Shown: in pieces, positions 35,641 through 44,427 of the stretch
How positions within the stretch are numbered: the first letter of the stretch is position 1
Layout: every line of letters begins with the position of its first letter
Origin: Affinundibacterium fentianense
GTDB taxonomy: Bacteria > Pseudomonadota > Gammaproteobacteria > Burkholderiales > Burkholderiaceae_D
Length of the DNA stretch: 64,000 bases
NCBI RefSeq assembly: GCF_018139545.1
Contig: NZ_JAGSPJ010000006.1
Location: 62,001-126,000, forward strand
Direction: 5' to 3'
Notes under the pieces: model-generated
What the model was told of the DNA's origin: nothing
What the model saw: only the letters and a program-made list of their open reading frames with translations
Database searches by the model: none
Made by a program: the position numbers and the translations under genes

Positions 35641-36522
35641 ATGTCCATCCTGATTAATAAAGACACTAAAGTCATCACCCAAGGTATCACTGGTAAAACT
35701 GGCCAGTTCCATACACGTATGTGCCGCGATTACGCAAACGGTAAAAACTGTTTCGTCGCTGGTGTAAATCCAAAGAAAGCTGGCGAAGATTTCGAAGGCA
35801 TTCCAATTTACGCGAATGTTTCCGAAGCTAAAGCAGCAACTGGCGCTACTGTTTCTGTAATCTACGTTCCACCAGCAGGTGCAGCGGCTGCGATCTGGGA
35901 AGCAGTTGAAGCGGATCTCGATTTGGCGATCTGTATCACTGAAGGTATTCCTGTTCGTGACATGATGATGTTGAAAGACCGCATGGCTAAAGCGGGTAGC
36001 AAAACAAAATTGCTCGGTCCTAACTGCCCAGGTTTGATCACACCAGACGAAATCAAGATCGGCATTATGCCAGGTCACATCCATCGTAAAGGTCGTATCG
36101 GTGTGGTTTCCCGCTCTGGTACATTGACATACGAAGCGGTTGGTCAATTGACAGCGCTCGGCTTGGGTCAATCTTCTGCGGTTGGTATCGGTGGCGATCC
36201 AATCAACGGTTTGAAACACATCGACGTCATGAAGATGTTCAACGATGATCCAGATACCGACGCTGTGATCATGATTGGTGAAATTGGTGGTCCAGACGAA
36301 GCAAATGCGTCTTACTGGGTACGCGACAACATGAAGAAACCAGTGGTTGGTTTCATTGCTGGTGTGACTGCGCCTCCAGGCAAACGTATGGGCCACGCAG
36401 GTGCCTTGATTTCTGGTGGTGCTGATACTGCGCAAGCAAAATTGGATATCATGGAAGAATGCGGTATCAAAGCAACCAAGAACCCATCTGAAATGGCACG
36501 CTTGTTGAAAGCAATGCTGTAA
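35641..36522 (+). CDS. sucD: Succinyl-CoA synthetase alpha subunit
   Basis: 293-residue CoA-binding subunit. The CoA site near ITQGITGKTGQFHTR, GPNCPGLITP, SRSGTLTYEAVGQLT and the phosphohistidine segment RMGHAGALISGG are present, so the alpha2beta2 or alphabeta enzyme should be active. Operonic with sucC and ended by the terminator at 36555-36583. Confidence 0.98.
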   Translation: MSILINKDTKVITQGITGKTGQFHTRMCRDYANGKNCFVAGVNPKKAGEDFEGIPIYANVSEAKAATGATVSVIYVPPAGAAAAIWEAVEADLDLAICITEGIPVRDMMMLKDRMAKAGSKTKLLGPNCPGLITPDEIKIGIMPGHIHRKGRIGVVSRSGTLTYEAVGQLTALGLGQSSAVGIGGDPINGLKHIDVMKMFNDDPDTDAVIMIGEIGGPDEANASYWVRDNMKKPVVGFIAGVTAPPGKRMGHAGALISGGADTAQAKLDIMEECGIKATKNPSEMARLLKAML

Positions 36523-36554
36523 TTTAGTATTGATTCTTCGAATCGCTGTTAGAT

Positions 36555-36583
36555 AAAAAAAAGGAGCTTAGGCTCCTTTTTTT
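36555..36583 (+). terminator. Intrinsic terminator after sucD
   Basis: AAAAAAGGAGC / GCTCCTTTTTTT with a four-base loop, 33 bases past the sucD stop codon. Confidence 0.92.
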
Positions 36584-36751
36584 GTTGGTACATCAGCGGA
36601 GCTAGAACAGATTTTGTTGTAGTTGCGCTATTGAAATATTAAAATATTCTTTCATCAGCCATAATAGCTTTGCTTAGTGGTAAGCTCAATACGAATTATG
36701 AAAGCGGTTCCGTAATTCCTTACTTTAATTCTGCGCCATCTTTCCATTTAC

Positions 36752-37558
36752 ATGCATCCACACACTGTCTTGGAGTTCGCAAGTCATTCTGACACGGGCC
36801 TAGTCCGTAGTCACAACGAAGATGCAATTGCCATCGTCCCCGAGGCTGGTTTGGCTATTTTGGCGGATGGGATGGGGGGCTACAATGCTGGCGAAGTAGC
36901 GAGCCAGATGAGTGTTGATCTAGTCAGAGAACAGATTCAACAGAAACAAGCTAGTTTGCGGATGCCACGCATGCCTTGGCAAACTTCAGCGCCTGAAATG
37001 TGGATAAACGATGCGATTGTCTACGCAAATCAAAAAGTCATTGAGCAAGCGAACGCCAATCCTGATAATTTTGGGATGGGTACGACGATCGTAGTCGCTT
37101 TGTGCCATCAAGATAAGCTTGTGGTTGGCCACGTCGGTGACTCGCGTGCCTACCTTTTTAGAAATAATTTTCTCGATCAAATTACGCGCGATCATTCGGT
37201 CCTTCAGGCGCAAATCGATGCTGGACTAATTTCGCCTGCTGATGCCCATTTGTCCCCCATCAAAAATTTAATTACTCGAGCGGTTGGATCGCACGAGGAA
37301 ATTGAAGTGGAAGTCCATGACCACTCAATGAAGCCTGGAGACATATTTGTTTTATGTTCAGATGGTTTAAGTGATATGTTGGATCAAATCCATATACAAA
37401 CAGTACTGCGTGATCAAGCGCAAGATTTGGATACTTGCTGTAAGACTTTAGTGTATTTGGCAAACCGTCAAGGTGGATTTGACAACATTTCCGTTGTTTT
37501 AATACGAGTGAAAGAATTGCATGAGCGGCGCTTTATGGAGTATATTTTTGCAAGTTAA
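36752..37558 (+). CDS. PP2C-family serine/threonine phosphatase
   Basis: 268-residue cytoplasmic Mg/Mn-dependent phosphatase. All metal-binding signature segments are present: TGLVRSHNEDA, LADGMGGYNAGEVAS, GTTIVVAL, VGHVGDSRAYLF, DHSVLQAQ, LCSDGLSDML and GGFDNISVVLI. No membrane span or extra domain is seen. An FHA-domain gene follows 152 bases downstream on the same strand; such pairs often act with a Ser/Thr kinase in phospho-threonine signalling (for example around type IV pili or type VI secretion). No kinase is within the window. Confidence 0.92.
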   Translation: MHPHTVLEFASHSDTGLVRSHNEDAIAIVPEAGLAILADGMGGYNAGEVASQMSVDLVREQIQQKQASLRMPRMPWQTSAPEMWINDAIVYANQKVIEQANANPDNFGMGTTIVVALCHQDKLVVGHVGDSRAYLFRNNFLDQITRDHSVLQAQIDAGLISPADAHLSPIKNLITRAVGSHEEIEVEVHDHSMKPGDIFVLCSDGLSDMLDQIHIQTVLRDQAQDLDTCCKTLVYLANRQGGFDNISVVLIRVKELHERRFMEYIFAS

Positions 37559-37710
37559 CCGGCTGTTCGAGTGAGTGAAACAGACTAGTCGGATTTTACT
37601 TGGTATTTGCTTGATTTAAGGCGAGGATTCTTTTGTTAATGTGGGCACTTGGATTGACGTGAACTGAATCTTTTTTCTCGTTTTTATAATTTGTATTTGG
37701 CGGACTCAAT

Positions 37711-38292
37711 ATGGCGAAAGTGGTAGTGATTTTTAATGGTCAGGTTCAAAAAGACATGAATATTGACCGCGCACGACTCAACATTGGGCGTCGGCCAGGT
37801 AATGATTTGGTGTTAGACCATTTAGCCGTCAGTGGTCGGCATGCCGCAATCGACACGACATCTGAGGGAACCTTTATCCTAGATCTAGGTAGCACTAATG
37901 GAACTTCGGTCAATGGGCAACCAATCAAAAAGCACTTATTGCAAGACGGTGATGTGATTGAGTTGGGTAAGTACCAACTAAAGTTCGTGGTCGAAGTCGA
38001 CAATTATCAATTTTCGCCTGATGAGACTTTGTTAGTAGGAAAAATTAAAGTTCTAACTGGTGCAAATGCTGGTAAAGAAATGATCTTGTCTAAGCCGGTT
38101 ACTACATTAGGAAGTCCTGGTATTTTGGTGGTTTCCATTGCGCGCGAAGGAAATCGTTTCAAAATTACCTTTGTGGAAGGAAAGTTGTTTCCAAAAATCA
38201 ACTCCGAGACCATTGACGCGCGCCCTCGCATTCTTTCGCATGGCGATGAGATTGATTTGTCAGGCACAAAAATGGAATTTCAACTTAGTTAG
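37711..38292 (+). CDS. FHA-domain protein
   Basis: 193 residues. The phospho-threonine-binding forkhead-associated domain occupies about residues 5-95, with GRRPGND (26-32), SGRH (41-44) and LGSTNGTSVNG (59-69), the residues that contact the phosphopeptide. The C-terminal half (about 100-193) has a second beta-rich segment (KVLTGANAGKEMILSKPVTTLGSPG ... SHGDEIDLSGTKMEFQL) that looks like a degenerate FHA fold lacking the binding residues. Probably works with the adjacent PP2C phosphatase; partners are not identifiable here. Confidence 0.9.
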   Translation: MAKVVVIFNGQVQKDMNIDRARLNIGRRPGNDLVLDHLAVSGRHAAIDTTSEGTFILDLGSTNGTSVNGQPIKKHLLQDGDVIELGKYQLKFVVEVDNYQFSPDETLLVGKIKVLTGANAGKEMILSKPVTTLGSPGILVVSIAREGNRFKITFVEGKLFPKINSETIDARPRILSHGDEIDLSGTKMEFQLS

Positions 38293-38391
38293 ACAGGTGC
38301 ATTGAAAAACTTGTCTTAAGGTTCTGGACGCTTGAGCCAATGGCAATTGCCGATAATCTGAGTCAAGCGTCCCACGCATTCCCCTCGATGA

Positions 38392-39147
38392 TTAGAGTGT
38401 TTTAATGGGTTTGCCTGTTCCTTTGTCGACAGCGACAAAGGCACCCGCGCTGTGATGTTGGAGGGGAACAAAACCAACTTCTTTACCATTCGCTCTTGCT
38501 TCCGATTCAAACGCGCGCAACTTGGCTTGATAATCCGCTTCTAGTTTGTCGAAATCTTGGGCTGGGTGCGCCGCTGCAATCAATGCAGCTTTTTGCTTCT
38601 CTAGTTCGGTGAAATATTGCGGAAGATGTTGAATGCCAAGTCCGACACCCGACAAGAACACGATCCGATCTTTTTCTTTTTGATCGGCAGGCATGATGGA
38701 TCCAACAAATTCTGGTCCAAAAAGTGGCATGGTGGACAATGACTTCAAGCTGGCTTTTTGTTGATCTTTGGGGTCAACTTCACTCGCTGTCGCTAGTCCA
38801 AAGTAACTGTTGTTGAAGGCAATATAAACAGGTCTTGCTGCATAGACAGTCCAACAGCCATATGCCATGAACGCAATCTGGCAAACAAGAACAGCGCCAA
38901 CGTCAAATTTGAGCGATTTCTTTTTCGGATTAAATATTACTAACATAATCAAAGGGCCGAGTACAACATCAACCCCTGAGAGGATGAGTAAGATATCTTT
39001 CCCATTTGCCAATGAAAATAATACGTCGGGATACCAAACGAAACGAATAATGCAAAATACCGTCAGGATCAAGGCGATGCTGAAGCCGAGATGCGCCGCG
39101 AAGGCTTGGGCACGTGTAAACGTAGATAATTTTTGCAGACTAATCAT
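38392..39147 (-). CDS. TfpX/TfpZ-family type IV pilin accessory protein
   Basis: 251-residue inner-membrane protein: three or four N-terminal spans (HLGFSIALILTVFCIIRFVWYP, ILLILSGVDVVLGPLIMLVIF, VGAVLVCQIAFMAYGCWTVYAA) followed by a periplasmic domain of about 130 residues. This matches TfpX/TfpZ proteins, which in Pseudomonas aeruginosa are encoded beside certain pilin alleles and modulate pilin retraction/assembly. The gene is divergent from the first pilin and shares its 357-base promoter region. I place it in the family from pattern memory (GVDVVLGPLIMLVIFNPKKK and FNNSYFG motifs). Confidence 0.85.
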   Translation of the reverse strand: MISLQKLSTFTRAQAFAAHLGFSIALILTVFCIIRFVWYPDVLFSLANGKDILLILSGVDVVLGPLIMLVIFNPKKKSLKFDVGAVLVCQIAFMAYGCWTVYAARPVYIAFNNSYFGLATASEVDPKDQQKASLKSLSTMPLFGPEFVGSIMPADQKEKDRIVFLSGVGLGIQHLPQYFTELEKQKAALIAAAHPAQDFDKLEADYQAKLRAFESEARANGKEVGFVPLQHHSAGAFVAVDKGTGKPIKTL

Positions 39148-39306
39148 GGATTTTCAGTTGGTTTGTTGTGTCGACAAGAAGTTTGGATTTTGTTCGATCT
39201 ATTTTAGAGCAATTTTTTTCCGCATTTCAAGCGGGGTTTTATTTATTGCTATTGTATTGAAGGGCGCCACTCAACAGACGTTTTGTTTAAGAACTAAATA
39301 CGTGGG

Positions 39307-39363
39307 CTGACAAAAAATGTCAGTTTGCAGAATTTGTCTAATTCCACCTGACAAAATATGTCT
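39307..39363. promoter_or_regulatory. Tandem TGTC/GACA dyads, probable PilR activator sites
   Basis: Two similar inverted repeats, CTGACA-N5-TGTCAG (39307-39323) and CTGACA-N5-TGTCT (39348-39363), with a further TGTC at 39335, lie 41 bases apart (about four helical turns) and 75-130 bases upstream of the sigma-54 -24 element. P. aeruginosa PilR binds repeated TGTC motifs upstream of pilA, so these are the likely enhancer sites. Confidence 0.65.
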
Positions 39364-39435
39364 CAAATATGTATATAAATGTATCGAAATCGAGAAAAAT
39401 GAGGGAATTTGCTGATAGGCAGGCTGTTTTTGAGC

Positions 39436-39451
39436 TGGCACACTGTTTGCA
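39436..39451 (+). promoter_or_regulatory. Sigma-54 promoter of the first pilin gene
   Basis: TGGCACACTGTTTGCA matches the -24/-12 consensus TGGCAC-N5-TTGCA exactly, with GG and GC ten bases apart. It lies 53 bases before the pilin start codon, which has a strong AGGAGC ribosome-binding site. RpoN/PilR control of pilA is well established in Pseudomonas and related bacteria. Confidence 0.9.
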
Positions 39452-39504
39452 ATAGAGGAAGCGTGGTACCAAGATGCCTCAATTAACTTAATAGGAGCTT
39501 TAAA

Positions 39505-39960
39505 ATGAAAACTTCCAAAATGATCCAAACAGCACAAAAAGGTTTTACTTTGATCGAATTGATGATCGTTGTCGCGATCGTCGGTATCTTGGCTGCGGTT
39601 GCATTGCCAGCGTATCAAGATTACACAACAAAAGGTAAAGTAGCAGAAGCAACAAGTATGTCTGAAACAGCACGTTCAGGTTTGGTAATTGCTTTTAATG
39701 ATGGCTCTTTGACTGCAACAACTGCGAATGCAGATATCGGTTTAGCAGCAGCGGCTTCTATCACAAGTAAATATGTGAAATCAGTTACAGCAGCGGGTAC
39801 GTCAACAACTGCTGGTACAGTGACAGTTGTTTTGCAAGGTACAAATGACACGACAGTGGATACAAAAAACGTTGTTTACACAATGACATGTGTTGCTGGC
39901 GCGCAATGTTCTTGGGCAATCTCAGGCACAGTGCCAACAAAGTTCTTGCCTAAAGCGTAA
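39505..39960 (+). CDS. pilA: Type IV major pilin (first copy)
   Basis: 151-residue prepilin. A 13-residue leader ends in Lys-Gly; PilD would cut before Phe in [16 protein letters not shown], leaving a 138-residue pilin with the essential Glu5. The hydrophobic N-terminal helix is typical, the rest is Thr/Ala/Val-rich and ends with a small Cys loop (CVAGAQC) and KFLPKA. The downstream copy is about 88 % identical in the mature protein (16 differences by eye). This copy has the intact sigma-54 promoter, a strong Shine-Dalgarno and its own terminator, so it is probably the expressed major pilin. Confidence 0.95.
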   Translation: MKTSKMIQTAQKGFTLIELMIVVAIVGILAAVALPAYQDYTTKGKVAEATSMSETARSGLVIAFNDGSLTATTANADIGLAAAASITSKYVKSVTAAGTSTTAGTVTVVLQGTNDTTVDTKNVVYTMTCVAGAQCSWAISGTVPTKFLPKA

Positions 39961-39985
39961 TTCTTAGCGGAATTATAGAAATAGC

Positions 39986-40012
39986 AAAAAGGTCGCGTAA
40001 AGCGGCCTTTTT
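39986..40012 (+). terminator. Terminator after first pilin gene
   Basis: AAAAAGGTCGC / GCGGCCTTTTT with a five-base GTAAA loop and one G-U pair, 25 bases past the stop codon. The same hairpin type follows the second pilin, suggesting the duplication included it. Confidence 0.88.
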
Positions 40013-40045
40013 GATTAGTGGCCAAAATTTGATTTAATACATGGC

Positions 40046-40061
40046 TGGCAATAAGTTTGTA
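40046..40061 (+). promoter_or_regulatory. Degenerate sigma-54-like promoter before the second pilin
   Basis: TGGCAATAAGTTTGTA keeps the spacing of the upstream promoter but has lost the invariant GC of the -12 element (GT) and the C of TGGCAC. It lies 87 bases before the pilin start. It reads as a decayed duplicate of 39436-39451 and may have little activity. Confidence 0.4.
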
Positions 40062-40132
40062 GAAAAGCAGGAAATTTTGAATTCTCCGTTTGTTCTAGGC
40101 ATTTTGGTCGGCTTCTTAATTGGATGGATGAA

Positions 40133-40588
40133 ATGATGAGTAGCAAAAAATATCAAAAACTGCAGCAAGGTTTTACCTTGATCGAACTGATGATCGTTGT
40201 CGCAATTGTCGGCATTTTGGCGGCGGTCGCATTGCCAGCATATCAAGATTACACAACAAAAGGCAAAGTCGCAGAAGCGACAAGTATGTCTGAAACAGCA
40301 CGTTCCGGCTTGGTGATTGCGTTTAATGAAGGCACTTTGTCAGCAACAACGACCAATACTAGTATAGGATTGTTGGCGGCGGCCTCCGTGACAAGCAAGT
40401 ATGTTAAGTCTGTCACCGCGCAAGGTACTTCAACGACAGCGGGCACGGTGACGGTAGTGATGCAAGGTACCAATGACACCACCGTTGATACAAAAAATAT
40501 CGTGTACACCTTGACCTGCGTACCAGGAGCTCAATGTACTTGGGCAGTGTCAGGAACAGTTCCAACGAAATTCTTGCCGAAGACCTGA
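40133..40588 (+). CDS. Type IV pilin (second, tandem copy)
   Basis: About 151 residues from ATG 40133 (ATG 40124 and 40136 are alternatives; the only purine-rich leader is GGATGG). The leader ends in Gln-Gly before [14 protein letters not shown]. The mature part differs from the first pilin at about 16 of 138 positions, mostly conservative and clustered at residues 68-85 and near the C-terminal Cys loop (CVPGAQC; end KFLPKT). The leader peptides are unrelated in sequence. Synonymous differences are numerous, so the duplication is not recent or has been under protein-level selection. Weak translation and promoter signals suggest low or alternative expression. Confidence 0.93.
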   Translation: MMSSKKYQKLQQGFTLIELMIVVAIVGILAAVALPAYQDYTTKGKVAEATSMSETARSGLVIAFNEGTLSATTTNTSIGLLAAASVTSKYVKSVTAQGTSTTAGTVTVVMQGTNDTTVDTKNIVYTLTCVPGAQCTWAVSGTVPTKFLPKT

Positions 40589-40605
40589 TTTTAATTGGGT
40601 TGAAT

Positions 40606-40638
40606 AAAAAGGTCGCTCCGGCGACCTTTTTCTTTTTT
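40606..40638 (+). terminator. Terminator after second pilin gene
   Basis: AAAAAGGTCGC / GCGACCTTTTT, four-base loop TCCG, followed by further T-rich sequence. Twin of the hairpin at 39986-40012. Confidence 0.88.
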
Positions 40639-40739
40639 GTGGCGCATCGTTTCGAGTCTGCTCGCGCTACAATGCTGCGCCGAATTCAAGTTCTCGTGTC
40701 GAGGGATTGGGGCATGCTTCCTTTTTTAATTTTGCATTC

Positions 40740-42506
40740 ATGAAATTACATTTTTCCTCGCTCGCTCTTTGGTTAAGTCTGCATCGTCTAAGCCTGAGTG
40801 TCTTTGCTTTACTTTTGGTGCTTGCCCAGTGCTTACCGATGCATGTGCATCCATTCCGTAGTTATTACCACGAGCTAAGTGGCGTTTTGGCAGTTTTGGT
40901 ATTGATAGGGTTTGCTGAATTGCAGTCGCCATTTCGTTTCTCATTGCGTAGCCCGCTTGTACTTATCGTCGTTTTGCTGAGCACTTTGATGTTGCAAGTG
41001 GGACTAGGTCTGATTGCAGTCGCTGATACTTACTATCTGTTTATGTATGGCATCTTGGCGGCGGCATGCGTGGTGTTTGGATTGACTGCTGCGCGGTCAA
41101 GAGAAAATGCCAAACAGTTGTGCTTCGCACTCGCATTGGCGCATCTGGTCGCAGCGGTGATTTCTGTTGGAATGCAGCAAATACAAATCGCCGGTTGGGA
41201 TGCGCGTCCAATTGTGATGTACATGAACATTCACGCTGGGGTACCGATTCGACCTTTCGCGAATGTGGCTCAGCCAAACCAGTTAGCACTTTTAATTTGT
41301 TTTGGTTTTGCTTCTCTTTGGTGGTTGTTACAAGAAAAGCGCTTGAGCGGACCTTGGGCAAGCTTGCTTGCTTTGATCTTAATTTGGGGATTGGTACTGA
41401 CGCAGTCACGTATTGCATGGATCATTTTGCCTGCATACGCCATTTTGTTGGCACTCGGTTTGGTTAAGCGTGATCGCATCCATTTGTTAGTGCTCGCTAG
41501 TCTATTGTTCATATATTGCGTCCTGATGTACTTGTTGCCTGACGTGGCGCAAGCCTTGGGCTTTAAAGTTGCTAGCGTCGCGGATCGCGTCGGCGGACGT
41601 TCAGAACGGAGTGTGTTGTTGCAGCAAGCATGGAATATCGCGTTGACGCATCCTTGGCTTGGTGTCGGATGGTCAAATTTTGGTAAAGCACAGCTAGATG
41701 TGGCTGCTAACTTTGGTTCTAGCATTTACGCCGAGCATGCTCACAATATTGTATTGAATTTTGCAGCCGAACTTGGACTGCCATTCACTTTATTGTTGGG
41801 AATCGCCGTTGCCATATGGCTATGGAAAATTTGTCAGGCTTATGCATCGCGAATGAAGAATAATGAGGGGCAATCGAATGTGATGGCGTTTGGACTCCTG
41901 ATGCTATTGGCACTTGCAGTCCACAGCATGGTGGAATATCCGCTATGGTATGCCTATGTATTGCTACCGATTTCTTTGGTGATAGGTTTATTGCACGGAT
42001 ACGCTTGGCCTGACAGCAAAGAAAGGTGCTCTGGATTGTTTAAATTCTTCCCAACTTTATTTTTCGTATTGGGAATTGTCGGCTCCATCCTCGTGACTTT
42101 GGACTACCATCGGGTTGTCGCTGGGTTTCAGGTTCTACGCTCGGTTCCAGAGCCCACATCCGCTCCCGCGGCCGCTTTGGCGGCGCCAAAATTCACATTG
42201 TTACCCGATTTTTTTGATTATTTTCAAATCATGCGGTTACAGCCAAAAACCAATATGAGCGACGAACAAATTCGTTTTGTTGAAAGGGTTAGTCATCGCT
42301 TTGCCTATATTCATTTGTTGGATAAACTCGCCCAAACTTATGTGCTAAATGATCGTATTGCGCAAGCAAAACGGACGATGATTAGTATGCAGCGTCTACA
42401 TCCTGACGCCTATCCAGAGTATTATGATTATTGGAAAATTTTGGCAAGTGGTGATAGTCGCTACGCAAAAGTTTTCGTAGCAATGCCTAGACGCGATGCA
42501 CGCTAA
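40740..42506 (+). CDS. pglL: PglL/TfpO-like O-oligosaccharyltransferase (Wzy_C family)
   Basis: 588-residue inner-membrane protein with about 12 spans. The Wzy_C/PglL signature is seen in the region RPFANVAQPNQLALLICFG and the periplasmic segment HPWLGVGWSNFGKAQ...AEHAHNIVLNFAAELGLP, whose His and Glu-rich loop is characteristic of O-OTases and O-antigen ligases; VHSMVEYPLWYAY follows, then a C-terminal soluble part (about 460-588, DUF3366-like). It would transfer a lipid-linked glycan to Ser/Thr of the pilins encoded directly upstream. ATG 40740 is chosen because the first span follows; an earlier in-frame start (40707) is unlikely. Confidence 0.88.
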   Translation: MKLHFSSLALWLSLHRLSLSVFALLLVLAQCLPMHVHPFRSYYHELSGVLAVLVLIGFAELQSPFRFSLRSPLVLIVVLLSTLMLQVGLGLIAVADTYYLFMYGILAAACVVFGLTAARSRENAKQLCFALALAHLVAAVISVGMQQIQIAGWDARPIVMYMNIHAGVPIRPFANVAQPNQLALLICFGFASLWWLLQEKRLSGPWASLLALILIWGLVLTQSRIAWIILPAYAILLALGLVKRDRIHLLVLASLLFIYCVLMYLLPDVAQALGFKVASVADRVGGRSERSVLLQQAWNIALTHPWLGVGWSNFGKAQLDVAANFGSSIYAEHAHNIVLNFAAELGLPFTLLLGIAVAIWLWKICQAYASRMKNNEGQSNVMAFGLLMLLALAVHSMVEYPLWYAYVLLPISLVIGLLHGYAWPDSKERCSGLFKFFPTLFFVLGIVGSILVTLDYHRVVAGFQVLRSVPEPTSAPAAALAAPKFTLLPDFFDYFQIMRLQPKTNMSDEQIRFVERVSHRFAYIHLLDKLAQTYVLNDRIAQAKRTMISMQRLHPDAYPEYYDYWKILASGDSRYAKVFVAMPRRDAR

Positions 42507-42600
42507 ATTTGATCGGTTGTCGCCTTAGACGATCCGTGCCTTCGCTGACTTCAAAAGAAGACGATTTCTTTGTACTGATAACTTGATTTATTCAAACTGC

Positions 42601-44136
42601 ATGATTAATCATTCCCGAATTCAGCATCCCTTATTGCGTCAGAAAATCATGTCGGCAGAGGCGGCGGCCGCCTTGATTCAGAATGGTGATCATGTTGGTA
42701 TGAGCGGGTTCACCGGTGCCGCCTACCCAAAATTAATTCCACAAGCATTGGCCAAGCGAATTGAGCAAGCGAATCAAGGTAGTAATACCTTTAGCATAGG
42801 ACTGTGGACTGGGGCTTCGACCGCACCTGAGTTAGACGGTGCATTGGCTAAAGTGGGCGGTATGAATATGCGTTTGCCGTATCAGTCTGATCCGACTTGC
42901 CGCGCTCGCATTAATGCTGGATTAATGGATTATGTTGACCTGCATTTATCGCATGTCGCGCAGTTCGTTTGGTTTGGATTCTTAGGTAAGCTGAATGTCG
43001 CAGTCATTGAGGTGGCGGGAATTTTGCCAGATGGGCGTTTGATTCCTTCAACGTCTGTAGGGAATAATAAGACTTGGCTAGATCAAGCCGATAAAGTGAT
43101 TTTAGAAGTGAATTCGCACCAGAGTGCAGCGCTTGAGGGAATGCATGACATTTACTACGGAACGGAGCGTCCACCCTATCGCAAGCCGATTCCCATGGAG
43201 CATACGGGGGATCGTATCGGCGATACCTATTTACGTGTTGATTTGAATAAGATTGTCGCGATCGTTGAAACAGACTGTCCAGACCGAAACACTGAATTTA
43301 CAGCGCCAGACGAGCAGTCTGAAAGAATCGCAGAACATATTTTGACTTTCTTTGCGCAAGAGGTCGCACTGGGACGTATGCCGCCGAATTTATTGCCTTT
43401 GCAGTCAGGTGTCGGCAATATCGCTAATGCGGTATTGGCTGGACTGAATCGCGGTCCTTTTGAAAATTTGAGCGGATTTACGGAAGTCTTACAGGACGGC
43501 ATGTTGGACATGATCAAGTCGGGAAAGATGAGTATGGCATCCGCGACGGCATTGTCATTCAGCCCTGCTGCAAATCAAGAGTTTCTTGATCATCTCGATT
43601 TTTACAAAGAACGTATTATTCTGCGTCCACAAGAAATTTCTAACCATCCAGAATTAATCCGAAGACTCGGCGTCATTGCTATGAATGGCATGCTGGAAGC
43701 AGATATCTACGGTAATGTGAATTCGACCCATGTGATGGGAACGCGCATCATGAATGGCATTGGCGGTTCAGGCGACTTTGCACGGAATGCCTATGTCTCG
43801 ATGTTTATGACACCGTCGACCGCCAAAGGCGGAACCATCTCTTGTATCGTGCCGATGGTCAGTCATGTTGATCATACAGAACATGATGTACAAATTATCG
43901 TAACCGAGCAAGGCTTGGCCGATTTGCGTGGTTTAGCGCCGCGCCACAGGGCAGAGCTCATTATTCAACGCTGTGCTCATCCCGATTATCGTCCTGCTTT
44001 GCTCGACTATGTTCAGCGTGCGCAAGATAGCGCGAAAGCGGGACACGGTGGCATGCATACACCCCACATACTTGATGAAGCCTTGTCGTGGCATAGTCGT
44101 TATGAGAGGGAAGGGCAGATGCTGCCTAAACTTTGA
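42601..44136 (+). CDS. Acetyl-CoA hydrolase/transferase family protein (succinate CoA-transferase type)
   Basis: 511 residues from ATG 42601. MSAEAAAALIQNGDHVGMSGFTGAAYPK opens the first CoA-transferase domain; GFTEVLQDGMLDMI carries the catalytic Glu that forms the glutamyl-CoA thioester; GNVNSTHVMGTRIMNGIGGSGDFARNAYVS and EQGLADLRGLAPRHRA are typical of the Ach1/ScpC/AarC group, which moves CoA between acetyl-CoA, succinyl-CoA and sometimes propionyl-CoA. sucCD lie 6 kb upstream, not in the same transcript. Precise donor and acceptor are not decided by sequence. Confidence 0.92.
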   Translation: MINHSRIQHPLLRQKIMSAEAAAALIQNGDHVGMSGFTGAAYPKLIPQALAKRIEQANQGSNTFSIGLWTGASTAPELDGALAKVGGMNMRLPYQSDPTCRARINAGLMDYVDLHLSHVAQFVWFGFLGKLNVAVIEVAGILPDGRLIPSTSVGNNKTWLDQADKVILEVNSHQSAALEGMHDIYYGTERPPYRKPIPMEHTGDRIGDTYLRVDLNKIVAIVETDCPDRNTEFTAPDEQSERIAEHILTFFAQEVALGRMPPNLLPLQSGVGNIANAVLAGLNRGPFENLSGFTEVLQDGMLDMIKSGKMSMASATALSFSPAANQEFLDHLDFYKERIILRPQEISNHPELIRRLGVIAMNGMLEADIYGNVNSTHVMGTRIMNGIGGSGDFARNAYVSMFMTPSTAKGGTISCIVPMVSHVDHTEHDVQIIVTEQGLADLRGLAPRHRAELIIQRCAHPDYRPALLDYVQRAQDSAKAGHGGMHTPHILDEALSWHSRYEREGQMLPKL

Positions 44137-44427
44137 ATGAGCGTCAAAGTTTTGCTGAATCGATGAATTCTATTGATCTCAACGCCAACATTGCGGATAT
44201 TGGTTTGAAATTTGGCTTGAAAATTGATTTGAAATGTTAGCCCGAAATCCCAATGTGAATTTGGGCGAAATTCCCTTCTTACATGACATAGGTATCTGCA
44301 CAAGTTCAGATCAGGTTAGAAACCTCTTCTCCCACAAACAGGAGAGGGAGTGTTATTGAAACTTAGATTTGTCTAGATGCCGATACATGCGAGTGGGACA
44401 CAATATACATTGGCCACTCGAAATAAT

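Noticed and set aside
35623-36435. Long minus-strand frame opposite sucD (270 codons), and a similar one opposite fba (55376-56098).
   Set aside because: These mirror strongly biased codon use in the highly expressed sucD and fba genes; the proteins are rich in Cys, His, Phe and Thr and unlike any family.
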